From the NCBI GenBank assembly GCA_035235625.1, contig CP141145.1, forward strand, positions 43,318,668-43,382,667: a stretch of DNA of 64,000 nucleotides. Reading direction: 5' to 3'. How positions within the stretch are numbered: position 1 is the stretch's first letter; the number at the start of each line of letters is the position of its first letter. The notes under the pieces are model-generated. The model was not told the origin of the DNA, did not search any database, and was given only the letters and a program-made list of their open reading frames with translations. This document shows, in pieces, positions 12,511 through 24,133 of this stretch. Position numbers and translations under genes: made by a program. Source of the stretch: Saururus chinensis. Lineage: Eukaryota; Streptophyta; Magnoliopsida; Piperales; Saururaceae.

Positions 12511-14284
12511 TAATATTTTTCTTATCTTCTTATGTAGGACAAAGAAGAGGATTGAGTTAGCGTAAATTGGAAATTGCACCAGCGGGAAGGGTGAGGGCTA
12601 AGAGTAAATATCGAAAACCCCCATACACAAACCCACAAAAAAAGGGCAAAAAAAGAAAGGTCACTGAGAAGGATATGGATATGTGCCCTAAAACCCTAAA
12701 GGTTGATACATCTACCATGAAAAAGGTGAAGAGCAATAAATTTCTCATACTAAGCGAGGCTGCCTGACTAGATTTTACTAAACCGGTTTCATTTGGGGTA
12801 ACAGAGGAAGACAAGTTTAATAAGTTTTTAGAGAAGGGTGTGAAGAAGTTAATTCATTTGTTATTATTCCAAAAGAGGACCTTTAAATTTTAATACTATT
12901 TACTTGGCATTGTATTTGATTTGAGGGTTTGTATTTGTAATAAGCAGATATGCAGACCTTGGGGGCATTCTTATAACCCCAGCATTATTGAAGGGTTTTA
13001 TAAATCCTCAGAGATGGCTAGGAGATGAAGCATGTATATTGATTTATGTTGTTTTAATATACGTTTGTAAGAGCTAAGGAAGGAATACATATTAATCTAA
13101 TGTGTTTTTGTTTTTATATAGCACATCAATGCTTATGTGATAGTCATGTGCCACAATGGGCCTCGATGGGTGAGGGACCAAGCATTCCACTCAGTGCATT
13201 TCCTGATAAGTCTTATCATTTTTTTAATACACTAAATTTTGAACTGTGAAATGTATAACTATAAATAGGATAGTGGATAACTGTGAGGGTGAAAGTTAAT
13301 TTACTGTAATGTGTTTGTAGAGATTGTTTGTGTGTGACTGCAAGGATGCAATAGATAAGTGGATGGAATTCAAAGATGCGCATGGCAAGCTGCCAGCGTT
13401 AGAGGAATGGGCCAACATGTGGACATCAGTCCCAGACTCTTTGAAGAGCTTGTTGAGTGTTAAAGGAAAATCATTTTCTGAATTTTTACATCATTACTTC
13501 CCACTCAATGTCAACAAAAATCATTAGATTTTAATGGTGCTCCATATATGGGAAGGTGATATTAAGATTTTTGACCCTATTTACTCAAGACAAGAGTTAG
13601 AAAAGTATGGCACTATGGTGGGCAAGCTAGAGGTCCTTATACCTTTAATCCTCTATTAGTTTGGATGGCTAGAGTGCGCTAAATGGTGGACGATGGATTT
13701 GTAGAGGTAGTAGGTCACCCCAAATAGGTTAACTGTGATAACTTTGGGGTTCTTATATGCTTATACATGTGGTATTTGTCACATCAATATGCTTTTGACT
13801 TCACTAGGGAGAACGTGCCCCAACTAAGGAAGTTACTTGCTTACCAATTATGGACAAAACAAGGGTTACGTATGAATTTAGTCATTCATTAATTATTTTC
13901 TTTTCTTAACATTTAATTGAGGGCTTTACTAATGCAACTAATGAACCATTTTTAGAGTATAACAACGGCCTTCTAGAGACATAGAAGCAAAAATAAACTC
14001 TGCCAAGTGTTAAAGCACAAACAAAACTTAATATATTTAATTATTCTTTGTCATAAAACTCGATTCAATGTTTTTTAATTCAAAATACTAAGAACACACA
14101 TTCATATATTGTTCTTTTATGGTGTATTTAGATGGATATTGTCTGCATATGGTTATTTTATGTTGTATTAAAAATACGAACAACACACATTCAATTATTG
14201 TTCTTTCCATTTTCTATCACACAAATGAGCAATATATAGAAAACATAATGGGATGCAACTTGGACAATATGCATCCAAATGAAA

Positions 14285-14455
14285 ATACTATCAACTGGAA
14301 AATGGAAAGCTGGGAACTAGCAAACTGATAGCTGGGAACTGGAAAACTAACAGCTGGGAATTGGAAAACAGGAAGCTAGGAACTGGCAATTGGAAAGCTG
14401 GGAACTGGAAACTAGAAAGATGGGAACTGGAAAATGTAACATAGGGAAATGGAAA
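14285..14455. repeat. Minisatellite of gggaactggaaaac units in the MULE
   Basis: About nine imperfect units of 15-22 bp, built on agctgggaactggaaaac, lie between the protease and transposase regions of the MULE. Single related units are scattered at 8265-8345, 10050-10095 and 14925-14995 in the same sense. The reverse-complement sense (tttccagttgcc) appears at 18245-18365 and 19160-19350. Confidence 0.75.
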
Positions 14456-15089
14456 ACCACAAGAATACCTTTTCTTTGAACGTAATGTAGACGTAATATA
14501 ACTGATGTAGTTTTTTCGCGTAGAGATGTCATATGATGAAGAAGAGGGTAGTTCGGTCAAAAGCCATCACACATTTGCAAGTTCCCACATGAGCAAGTCT
14601 CCATCATATGACAACCCGACGGAAAAATCTACATCGGTCGCTCAGTCCAGGAAAATCTCTTCATCTTCTCCGATATGACTTCATCATGCAGTGGTTTTAT
14701 CTCCAGTAAGGCTTTCTACCTGGGTTGGTTGATCTTTTGACCTACTTTTATTTGTGCATTTGTTTCCTTCTTCATAACTTTTCTCTAGCACATCTCAACA
14801 TACAGCTCCGTATAGTCCTTCCATGCAGAAGATTCATTCATGTGATTTGGGATGATGAGAAATGTGTTACTAGATAAAAAATGGTATTCTAAGTTGGTTA
14901 TATATTGGTCATTACATGGTTTATGAGAAAACTGAAACGAGAAACTAGAAATTTGGAAGACTGGATAACTACAAAACTAGAAAAGTAGACAACTCGATTG
15001 TTGATATGATACAAGAAGAGCATGAAAAGGGATACACATAGTTTGTTGTGTGTTTGGGATACAAGTTGTAGGAAATATAATTGCGACAA

Positions 15090-18010
15090 TGCAGAATCAA
15101 AACTAATTGAAGTCCCATGCATGGTTACTAATGTTGCTCTCTTGGATATGTTGTACGAAGTGTGTCAATGGTCAAAGAAAGAGTACTAATTAAAGTTAAG
15201 TTTCATATATCCTATTGCAGTGCCTAACCTTCCACCTTCTCAAATAAATGATAATGGAACTCTATATTGCTTCCTTCGAGAGAATAAACTAAGGTCGAAT
15301 GGAATACCATTGATGATAACTAAAATAAGGAAAGAGAATATTATTAAAGGGAATATTAGTGTCAAAGTGCCAAAATGGCATGAGGAGATGAAAAGAAAAA
15401 GTGCAAAGTGGGAGGAGAATATAAGAAGAAGTGGAGCCATGTGGGAGGAGAAGGGCACATTTTCTAGTGTACCATACAACACAATTGTCAATCTCAGTTG
15501 TGATGAAGATAAACTCCAATTAGATGAGTTATTTCATTTAGAGGAGAAGAGTAGGATGAAGAAAACACAAACATCCCGAATTGATATTGCGTCAAAAGCA
15601 ACACTCAATGACCTAGCAAGTGTAAAGTAAGAGTTTGATATCGATTCAAGCATTAATGAGTATGTCCCAAACACGAATATAGATGACTTTCAATTTGGGT
15701 AGGATCCTTATTATGTTTCACCATCAGCATATGAAGATGATCCTATATGCGAGGAGAATAATAGTGTAGAAGAACATGATATGAGTGCTCCAACACCCAA
15801 AGATCAGCCTTATCCTAATGATCAAAAGTACAGTCAATATTGTGAATATATTTTGTAAGTTTGTATTATGTATGTATATGTATGAGACTATTGATACAAA
15901 ATATATTGTGTAGATCAAATGGAAGCAACTGTAGTTAGCAACCACCTGTTAACGAACAAGTGGAAAACATAGATAGTCCAAAAATATCAGTTCCAGTTCC
16001 AGTTAAAAGAAGGTAAGCTTGTTTTTTATTTTGGAAGTTTATCAGTTCCGTAGTTTTACAGTGTGGCAATTTTTCTTTTTGGCAGGGTTTACTTTTGGTA
16101 GTTTTTAAGTTTGACACTATGTTAGTTTGGTAGTATCTAGTTTAATAATTTATACTTATAATTTTTAGGAAGAATAAGAGATTGATACTTGTTGAATAAC
16201 CCCCAAGTTTGGTGTACAAAATGGACATTACTCGGGAGGATCCCTATGCAAATAATGACTTTGGTATTCAATTAGGGAAGGCCTTCTATGATCGAGAATT
16301 GATAGAAATTGGTCAACAGTTCAAGGACAAAGTCATGCTTCAACTTCACCTTCACAACATGGCCATGTACACCAAGTTTTAGTTTAAGGTTATATATTCA
16401 AATAAATCAAAGTATATAATCATATGTGTTGTTGAGGACTGCACGTGGAGTCTTTATGCCTCGAGAATTAGTGGATGTTTCAAAGTGAAGGAAATGAATT
16501 TAGTACATACATGTTCAAGGCATTACTTGGTAAAGATCATTGTCAAGCAAAAAGTGGGATTATCGTTGATGCTATATACAGTCATATGGAGGGACGTGGG
16601 TCTTACACACCAGACGATATAAAAATATATATTAATGTCAAGTATAGAGTTTCCATAAGTTACCATAAGGCTTGGAAGCCTAAAGAGGCCATTGTGGAGA
16701 AGTTGAGGGGAACATTTGAGGAGTCTTATGTGGACCTTCCAGCATATCTACACCAATTGGAGAGGATGAATCCAGGGACTACCACAAATATCCAATACGA
16801 CATTAGAGACAAATCTTTCCAAATGTGTTTTGTATCATTTGGTGTGTGCGTTGAGAATTTCAAGAGGCACATGTGTAAGGTAATTGTCGTAGACGGCACA
16901 CATTTAAAAGGACGATACAGAGGAATCTTATATGTGGCATTAACTTTGGATGGTGACAATTACTTGTACCCCATTGCATTGGGGATAGGAGAATTAGAAA
17001 ACAACGACTCATGAGACTGAGTCCTTAAACTTTTGAAGCATGTCATAGGCCACATTAAAGGGCTGGTTATCATATCTGACAGAAACCATTCAATCATTTC
17101 ACAGGTTCAAAAAGTATTTTTAGACTGTGTACATGGGTATTGTGCTTATCATGTGTGGTTTAATATGCATGCAAAATTCAAAGATCCAGGCCTCTCCCCC
17201 CACTTCTACATTGCAACAAAGACAAACCGCCCTCAAGTATTTGACAAACAAATGACCATCATACAATAGATTAATCTAGATGTGCACAAGTGGTTAATGG
17301 ATGTAGATGTAGCTAAATGGGCAAATGTATACTTTCCCGGGAAGAGGTATAATGTGGTGATTTCTAATGGGTGCAAGAGTTTTAACTCCATGATTAAAGA
17401 GCATCGGGAATATCCAATTTTAGCCATATTAGAGGGTATACGCTTAAAGATGCAAGATATGTGATATCAACGTATCACATGTGCAGGGAAGTGGACTAGT
17501 GAATTAACCTTGTGGGCAGAAAATGAGATTGAGGTAATGACTAAGGAAGCATATGCACTTGCATGCTATCCTATCAGTGCACATGAGTTTTATACGAAGT
17601 CTTATCCATATGATGATAAAGTTGATTTGGAAGCTAGGACATGCACATGTGGTAAATTCCAAGTCATGGGTCTACCATGTGAACATACATTGGCTGCATG
17701 CTCAAAAAGACACATTGATTATCATGCATATTGTTCACCATTTTACAAGGCTGATACATATAAGGAGGTTTACAAATGCGACATATACCCTGTTCTACAT
17801 AAAGGTCAATGGGAAACACCAGATTTTATAAGTGCAATTCAATTGAAACCTCCACATTCAAGGATTCCGGCCGGACAACCAAAGAAGTGAATACTCTCGC
17901 ATGGCGAAGAAAAGAGAATAGTGAATATAGTAAATGTAAGGGGCATGTCCATAACATGGCTACTTGGCAGTTCCTAGTTAGGCATCATGAGTGCAAAGAC
18001 AATGAAGACA
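15090..18010 (+). pseudogene. Broken MuDR-type MULE transposase with SWIM zinc finger
   Basis: This gene once encoded the DDE-type transposase of the element. In order one sees: an N-terminal piece with LPPSQINDNGTLYCFLREN (about 15225); a MuDR DNA-binding part, IYSNKSKYIICVVEDCTWSL (about 16393); a catalytic core with VIVVDGTHLKGRYRGILY (about 16880), GLVIISDRNHSI (about 17060) and HGYCAYHVWFN; a SWIM finger CTCGKFQVMGLPCEH (about 17640), whose Cys and His ligands are intact; and a decayed zinc knuckle YSKCKGHVHNMATW near 17925. Lesions include a stop at 16381-16383, a frameshift near 16530, stops at 17012-17014, 17018-17020, 17267-17269 and 17462-17464, and a frame change near 17870. Stops near 15628 and 15700 may be lesions or intron sequence. 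The gene is non-functional here. Confidence 0.85.
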
Positions 18011-18596
18011 TTAGTAAAATAGATATAGGCAAACCTCAGGCAGTTAGAAATCATTGTCCCTTTAGCAAAGAAGAAAAAAATAAGAACTCCTTGAAATATG
18101 ATACATGTTTAGAGAAAAATGTACTTTTGGGGATATGAAAGGTGTACAAGGACAATTTTTTATTTATATTACATTTTTTCATGAGGTTATCATGTTTCTG
18201 TTCAGGTTTCCAATAGATATTGCTTATTTCCAATTTGACAGTTTCATCGCTTTATGTTTTCCATTTTCAAGCTACTAGCTTTCAGTTTCCCAGTTGCCGG
18301 TGTTACAGTTGCCAATTTTCCCGTTTCCAGTGTTAAAGTTGCCAGTTTCTCAGTTTCCAACAAGGTCCATCGTTACATCTCCTTACGAGATAGAAAATTT
18401 GCACATTTGTGTGATAAAAAATGGAAACAACCAAGAACTGAATTTCTTGTATTAGTATTTTTAATACAAGATAAGACAACCATCTGAACATAATTTAAAA
18501 ACATTGAACTGAGTTTCATGACAGCGAAGATAATTCAAAAATATTTAGTTCTACTTAGAGTGAAGATAAATTTCATAATTTTACTTTGGTCACCAG

Positions 18597-18940
18597 GAGA
18601 ACTAAGCATATATGCAGTCTAACTTGGGAGCACTAAGAAGCCTAGACATCTAGCTCAGCGCAGCTATCGTGCGATCAACTGGGGGATCACAATAGGCGGG
18701 GCACATCTCAAATGGGAATCTTCCTCACTGACGTCAGCAAGAATGGCCTATGCCAATTCCTGACAGTGCACCATAATTTTATGTTGCACTAAGAGAAATT
18801 GTCATAGACCAATCGGCTACCGTTAGTTGAGACGTGCCCCACCTACTGTGATCCCCTAGTTGATCGCATGATAGCTGAGCTGAGTTAATGTCTAGGCTTC
18901 TTAGTGCTCCCAAGTTAGACTACATCTATGCTTAGTTCTC
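18597..18940. mobile_element. Foldback (MITE-like) element, 344 bp
   Basis: The left arm starts gagaactaagcata at 18597 and the right arm is its inverted copy, ending at 18940. The arms are about 120 bp each and share aacttgggagcactaagaag, cctagacat, gcgatcaact and ggggatcacaNtagg with few mismatches, around a spacer of about 100 bp. It would form a long hairpin. No convincing target-site duplication was found, so the superfamily is open. It sits just inside the right TIR of the MULE. Confidence 0.75.
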
Positions 18941-18963
18941 TGTCTCGAAAAGGGCATTGTCAT

Positions 18964-20069
18964 CCTCTTCATATAGCTTATTCGGCAGTTTCCCCTTTCT
19001 GATTTTTTTTCCTGCAGCCTTTGACATTTCCTATACAAAGATGTTAAATTAAAAATTAATCAAAAGGGAATATACATATATTATATAATTAAGCTATTAA
19101 TATATGAAAAAAATAATGCCTAAAAAATAATTATTACTCACTAATCAAGCTCTTTATTATCTAATTTTTCAGTTTTATGATTTTTCAGTGTTATAGTTTT
19201 CCCACTTTATAGTTTTCCAGGTTTATAATTTTTCAGTTTTATATGTTTCCAGTTATTCAGTTTCATACTTTTCAACTTATTTTACGGTAAATGACTAGTA
19301 AAATTCTTGTTAATTTCCAATTTTTCAATTCTATAGTTTTCTAGTTTTGTAGTTATTCAGTTCACAGTTTCATATTAATATTTATCATACAATTATGTAC
19401 TAATCACAACAAAGAATTTGTAACAACTTAATGTTTTATTCTCAATAAAATCTACCTTTTCATTATTATGTGACAGTCACAATAATATGGGAATTATAGG
19501 CACAAACCAAATAGACCAAAGGATGAAAATTGTTCAATATTCATGTCAATAACCATGTATAAGACATGCAGGCAAGATCCAATGACTATCATTAACAAAT
19601 ATATCAATTTAAAAAAAATACTTTTAGATGAGGGCGAGATGAGGGTAGTGAGGGCGAGGATAAGATGAAGCAGTGCAATCAAGAGCGAGGCCAAGATGAG
19701 GGCAATGAGGGTAAGATCAGGGCATTGAGGGCGGTGAGGGCGAGGACAATTACTCCCAAGTCTGAGATGAGGACAATTCCTCTTGGGGCCGAGATGAGAG
19801 CAATGAGGGGGATAAATGAAGTTAAAAATGACAAAGAGGAATAGATGGCGAGGGAATAGATGTTCTCTGGGAAGTGGCAGTGGAGAGGGAGACGAAGAGA
19901 CATACTATCTATCATGTGTCTACTTTGGAGAGAGTATTTTAGTTAAAAATGCTCTTATGTGTATAAGCTCTCACGTGAGCAAGTCTACTTTAATAAATAA
20001 TATAAACTTACTCATATTTAATTATTTTATTAAAATAAAATTTTAATTTGATCAATTCCTCAATTAAGA
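18964..20069 (-). repeat. Right TIR of the giant MULE, about 1.1 kb
   Basis: Read on the minus strand from 20069 inward, this follows the left TIR over its whole length, with indels. Its inner end on the minus strand contains an ATG and MSKAAGKKIRKGKLPNKLYE. This is a second copy of the start of the DUF1985-type protein, and it keeps the base that the left copy has lost. It has no solo LTR insertion. Frames around 19500-19915 are TIR sequence, not genes. Confidence 0.85.
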
Positions 20070-20072
20070 AAA

Positions 20073-20078
20073 TTTATT
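20073..20078 (-). terminator. Possible poly(A) signal of the LRR receptor kinase
   Basis: The minus strand reads AATAAA here, 92 bp after the stop codon of the receptor kinase gene. It lies within the candidate 9-bp MULE target-site duplication, so it would be host sequence at the element junction. No transcript evidence is available. Confidence 0.35.
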
Positions 20079-20169
20079 ATGGCTAAATTTTTAACAAAGG
20101 AGAGAGAGTATGTAGAGATCGACCTGACACGATAACGGGGTACGTTTGTAAGTCCCACCAACATGCTTC

Positions 20170-23100
20170 TCACTGTTTGAGCCGTCCGCGCGTCCTCTTT
20201 GTAGTGATGAAGTCTCTAATGTCTTGCAGTTTCGTGAAGACATATTTCATGTCCGGTCTCACTTTTGGCGATTCTTCCGAGCATGTAAGACCGATTTCCA
20301 TAATCGAAGCCAAGATCTCCTCTACTCCACTTTCAATGTTTTTAAAAACATTTACTTCTTCTGCAGCTAACAGATTCGGATCAACAACTTCCATCACCCT
20401 ATGGGGCAGAGCCATCTTCACGAATCCACGAAGATTTGCACCTTGTATAAATAATTCGTCTGTTGGTCTCTTCCCAGTAAGCATCTCCAGTAAAAGGATC
20501 CCGTAGCTGTACACATCTCCTTCTGTAGATATATTTGCCCCCATTCCATACTCTGATATTGACATAAAATAACAACCATGTAATTGATGTTTCACATTTT
20601 CCTTCAATGATAGATGATGCTTATGGCTTCAATTATTATGCTTTTCAGAAATATAATAGTTAGCAACAGTGACAAAATTAGACTAGGAAAACTGCGTACC
20701 TGGAGCAACAAACCCGATAGATCCCGTTAAAGCAATAGATTTGGTTATGCTTTGGGAAGAAGTTGCAGTGAGGTCGAAAAGCAGCCTGGCTAAACCAAAA
20801 TCGCCCACATGGGCACACATATCTTTATCAAGCAGAATGTTGCTTGGCTTTAGATCACAGTGCACAATGGGTGTTTCGCATTGGCTATGAAGATAGTCCA
20901 AGGCAGCAGCCACATCAATGGCTACATTCAACCTCTGGTCAAGGCTTAAATTCTTCTCTATGGATGCCAGAGGTGGATGCAACCATTCTTCCATACTTCC
21001 ATTGGGCATATATTCAAGAACCAAAGCCCGGAACTCTTTGCCTTGACGATCTACACTAGAACAAGCAGTTAATATCCTCACAAGATTCCGGTGTCGGATT
21101 CCTTTCAAGGTTTCACACTCTCTTGTGAAACTCCTGAAAGCTCCTTGTTGTTCGAGGTTAAGCACTTTCACTGCCACAACCGATTCATCACTTTCTAAAA
21201 CTCCTTTATACACGGAACCATAGCTTCCCGCCCCAATCCAATTGGCTGGAGAGAATCCATTAGTTGCTTTGAATAGGTCGGAATAAGAAACTTGTAAGTA
21301 CCTATCCTCCAAGTTTGCTCTAACCATTTGTGAGCGAGACATTCTTGAATGCTTACTATTCTCCAGAGACGCAGATGAAGAGGGGTTCCTTATATAAGCA
21401 GCCGTAATAATGCAAACAATGAGGCCTAGCACACCAACCACCACAACCGACACTACAATAGCTACGATATATGGCCGTCTCTTATGCGAGGAATCAGAAC
21501 ATGCAGGCAACTGCAATTCTGACACTCCCCCACATAGCCGTTGGTTCCCAACGAGAGATACCACGCTCACATTAGCGAAAATGCCATTCTTTGGTACTTC
21601 ACCTTCGAAATTGTTCAAAGAAAGATTGAGGACCTGTAAACCAGATAATTTTTCTAGGAATGCAGGGATTTGACCGGATAAGTTATTCTGGGAAAGATCT
21701 AATTCCTGAAGACCTTTTAACTCACTCAAAGATCGAGGAATAGTACCTTGAAAGTTGTTTCCATCCAGGCGAAGGAACTCCAATGAAATACAGCTTCCCA
21801 TTGTGCTGGGAATATTACCAGACAGTTTATTTTCAGAGACATCCAATTCCCGCAAGTTCACCAAAGCACCCATTTCAGAAGGTAAGGGGCCACTAAGCTT
21901 ATTATGAGCCAAGCTGAGGGATTCGGAAAGAGAGGCCAGATTAAGCAGTTGTTGGGGAATTGTAGCGTTAATTTTATTGTGGGAGATATTCAAGGTTAGA
22001 AGGCTTCTACAATTCCCGAGGGCCGAAGGTATACTTCCGTGAAGGTGATTTTCATTTAAATAGAGTTCAAGGAGCTCTGTCAAGTTGCCAAAGGATGATG
22101 GAATAAGCCCGGAAAGTCTATTTCCAGATAACATCAATGTCTTGAGCTTATTAAGTTTCCCTATTGCAGGAGGAATGATGCCACTTAGTAAACTTTGATC
22201 CATTGAAAGAAACGTCAGATTGGTAAGATTCTCTATCCCTGCAGGGATAGTTCCCCATAGCTGGTTTTCTCCTATAGTCAATTTCTCTAGTTGGGCAGAA
22301 AGGTTCACTATGGATCTGGGCAGTTGGCCTGTGAAAAGATTGGTCTCAAGTTGTAGAATTTTCAGTTCGGTGCAGTTTGTCAAGGACTGAACAAAGTCCA
22401 AATCGTTGCCCTCATTCGAGCCCAGTCGGTTGTTACCAAAACTTAGAATTTGGAGATTGTTTAAGCTGCCAAAACTCATAGAAACAGGACCAGTGAGATC
22501 ATTGTAGGTGAAATAGGCTTCTACGAGAGCCGAGGCATTTGGCAGTGACCCTGGAATGCCGCCAGCGAATTGGTTTGTTCCCATATAAAGCAGTTGAATG
22601 TTAGGAAAATCAATCCCCAAGTTCGCGGGGATCCTTCCATAAAGTCGGTTATCAGCCACAGAGAACATCCGCATGGCAGACAGATTGAAGATGGAGGAAG
22701 GGATCGTACCAAATAGCTTATTGGAAGCCAACTGAAGAAATGTCAAATTGGGTATTCGGCCCAGGTCCATGGGAATGCTTCCATCCAAGTTATTACCTCG
22801 CACAAAGAGGGCAGTCAGGGATGACAGATTCCCCAGCGCAGGCGGAAGAGATCCACTGAAATTGTTTGCAGACAATTCCAACACGGTGAGCTTGGGAAGT
22901 GAGGAGAGGACTGAAGGAATGCGGCCCGTGAGTTTGTTGAATTCGAGCGAAATAGCTCTAAGCTCTAGGCAGCGGGAAATAGTGGGCGGGATTTCACCTT
23001 GTAGAGAGTTTTGGGCCAGAAACAAAATCTGAAGGCTAGACAGACGGCCGATCGCTTGGGGTATATTGCCATACAAATAGTTGTCTTCGAGATTGATTGC

Positions 23101-23427
23101 AACGAGGCCGGTGAGATTTGCTATGTGGGGAGATAAGGTGCCACCCAGCCTCCTTGAGCTCAGGTCCAGCATCGTAACCCTCTGGTCCCGGCCGTTGCAG
23201 GTGATTCCTTCCCATTCGCAGAAATGAAGGGTATCGTTCCAGGAGCTCAGAACCCGGAGAGGGTCGGACGCTATTTGATTCTTGAAGGACAATAAAGCAT
23301 ATCTATCCGTCTCGTTTGTGAGCAATACGGCCGTGACCGACTGATTTGGATGAAGGACTTGCATGGAGAAGAAAAAGATGCAGTGGAGGGGCACAAACCA
23401 AAGTAGCCGCTTATGCAGAAACTCCAT
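20170..23427 (-). CDS. LRR receptor-like Ser/Thr kinase, subfamily XII (At3g47570/EFR/Xa21 type)
   Basis: There are two exons, 23427-20700 and 20552-20170, with a 147-bp GT-AG intron (20699-20553) that splits the Glu codon of the kinase APE motif. The product is 1036 residues. In order: a hydrophobic signal peptide (LLWFVPLHCIFFFSMQ), an LRR N-cap (LLSFKNQIASDPLRVLSSWN...CEWEGITC), about 21-22 plant-type LRRs, a transmembrane helix near residue 660 (YIVAIVVSVVVVGVLGLIV), then the kinase with GAGSYGSVYKG, VAVKVL, HCDLKPSN and DFG. HCD in place of HRD makes it a non-RD kinase, typical of pattern-recognition receptors such as FLS2, EFR and Xa21. The exon structure is the one usual in this subfamily. 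The gene looks intact; its ligand cannot be told. It lies head-to-head with the PPR gene, and the giant MULE ends about 100 bp past its stop codon. An immune role is inferred from the family. Confidence 0.93.
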
Positions 23428-24133
23428 GTTGATTCAGAAATCAGGTGATAGAAAAAGCAGCTTTTAGTCAAGAAGGCAATATTTCACCTTGTTCTCTGAG
23501 GGGAAGTAAGAGGATGAGGAACATCGCACAACCTGAGACGCCTACCAAAAATTTAAGTTAAGGAAGAAGACCTGTTGATCACGGACAGTTTCTGTCAACT
23601 CATTGTTTAATGATCCTAACCACCTGCCACATGCGGTGGTTCAATTTATGGAGTATAATGGCTGCGTCTCGTTAGTAGGTGGAACAGAGGGACAGATGAC
23701 TAGACGAGTGTTCGACTTGAGGAAGGTTTACCATTTGGACTTTGGAGCCAAGAGGAGAAGAAAATGGGTAGAATGACTCAGTTCATTTTCTCGGTAAAAT
23801 TCGAAGATTCAAGGACGCTTGTGTGATCAAAGCTATAAAAATCTTTTTCACTTTACAGAGATTCAATAAATTTTCTTTATCTTTCTTTGAAAGCGTCGTC
23901 ACAATTCCACTGGATAATTTCTGAGGAGGAGGATACATTTACGTCGCCACCTGAGGAAAAGATGCCAACACAAAGACTCGGTGTTGGAGGGAAGAGATAA
24001 TCCATGATTTGAAGCTAATAAATCCAGACTCCACTCCAGAGGGGAGGAGGGAAACTGAAGTCCCCTGAGCACTAGCAGGAACACTCTTGGCTGCAGGTGT
24101 CACCTATGATAAGACAACGTTAGGGGATTAGTC
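23428..24133. promoter_or_regulatory. Shared divergent promoter region, receptor kinase and PPR gene
   Basis: These 706 bp separate the start codons of two divergently transcribed genes and so must hold both 5' UTRs and core promoters, unless these extend into the genes. No clear TATA box or other named site was recognised. There is no sign of a transposon here. Confidence 0.5.

Larger units (their letters stand above)
8470..13890 (+). pseudogene. Broken DUF1985 / Ulp1 (C48) protease-type gene of the MULE
   Basis: The gene starts at the ATG at 8470 (MSKAVGKTMKKG), inside the left TIR. The next part (8598-9210) fits DUF1985: LSPKEFCMVSGLRF, then a region ending in DLDGFDEYPWGNLCYW. A coiled, charged stretch follows at 9532-9903, then a GA-rich Glu/Lys stretch to about 10560. 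The solo LTR 10626-12510 interrupts it here. After that come a basic segment (KYRKPPYTNPQKKGKK) and C48-protease-like blocks: GDIKIFDPIYSRQELEKYG near 13555 and AFDFTRENVPQLRKLL near 13793. At 13731-13751 the reading is NCDNFGV, where the family has a DCG-type catalytic motif, so Phe (TTT, 13743-13745) appears to replace the catalytic Cys. Stops and frameshifts occur throughout (for example near 8520, 8832 and 13724). Ulp1-like proteases cleave SUMO; the role of the KI copies is unclear. Confidence 0.7.
5569..20069 (+). mobile_element. Giant Mutator-like element (DUF1985/Ulp1 plus MuDR type), decayed, about 14.5 kb
   Basis: Sequence from about 5570 inward matches the reverse complement of sequence from about 20070 inward for over 1 kb, so these are long TIRs. 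A candidate 9-bp duplication, AAATTTATT, sits at 5560-5568 and 20070-20078; 9 bp is the usual MULE length, but the motif is AT-rich, so the exact ends are tentative. Between the TIRs lie a DUF1985/Ulp1-protease-type gene and a MuDR-type transposase, both + strand. This is the combination known from Kaonashi (KI) MULEs, which keep a Ulp1-like protease. Two solo LTRs (6122-7781, 10626-12510) and a foldback element (18597-18940) are nested inside; without the two LTRs the element is about 10.9 kb. Both genes carry several stops and frameshifts, so this copy is not autonomous. Confidence 0.85.
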
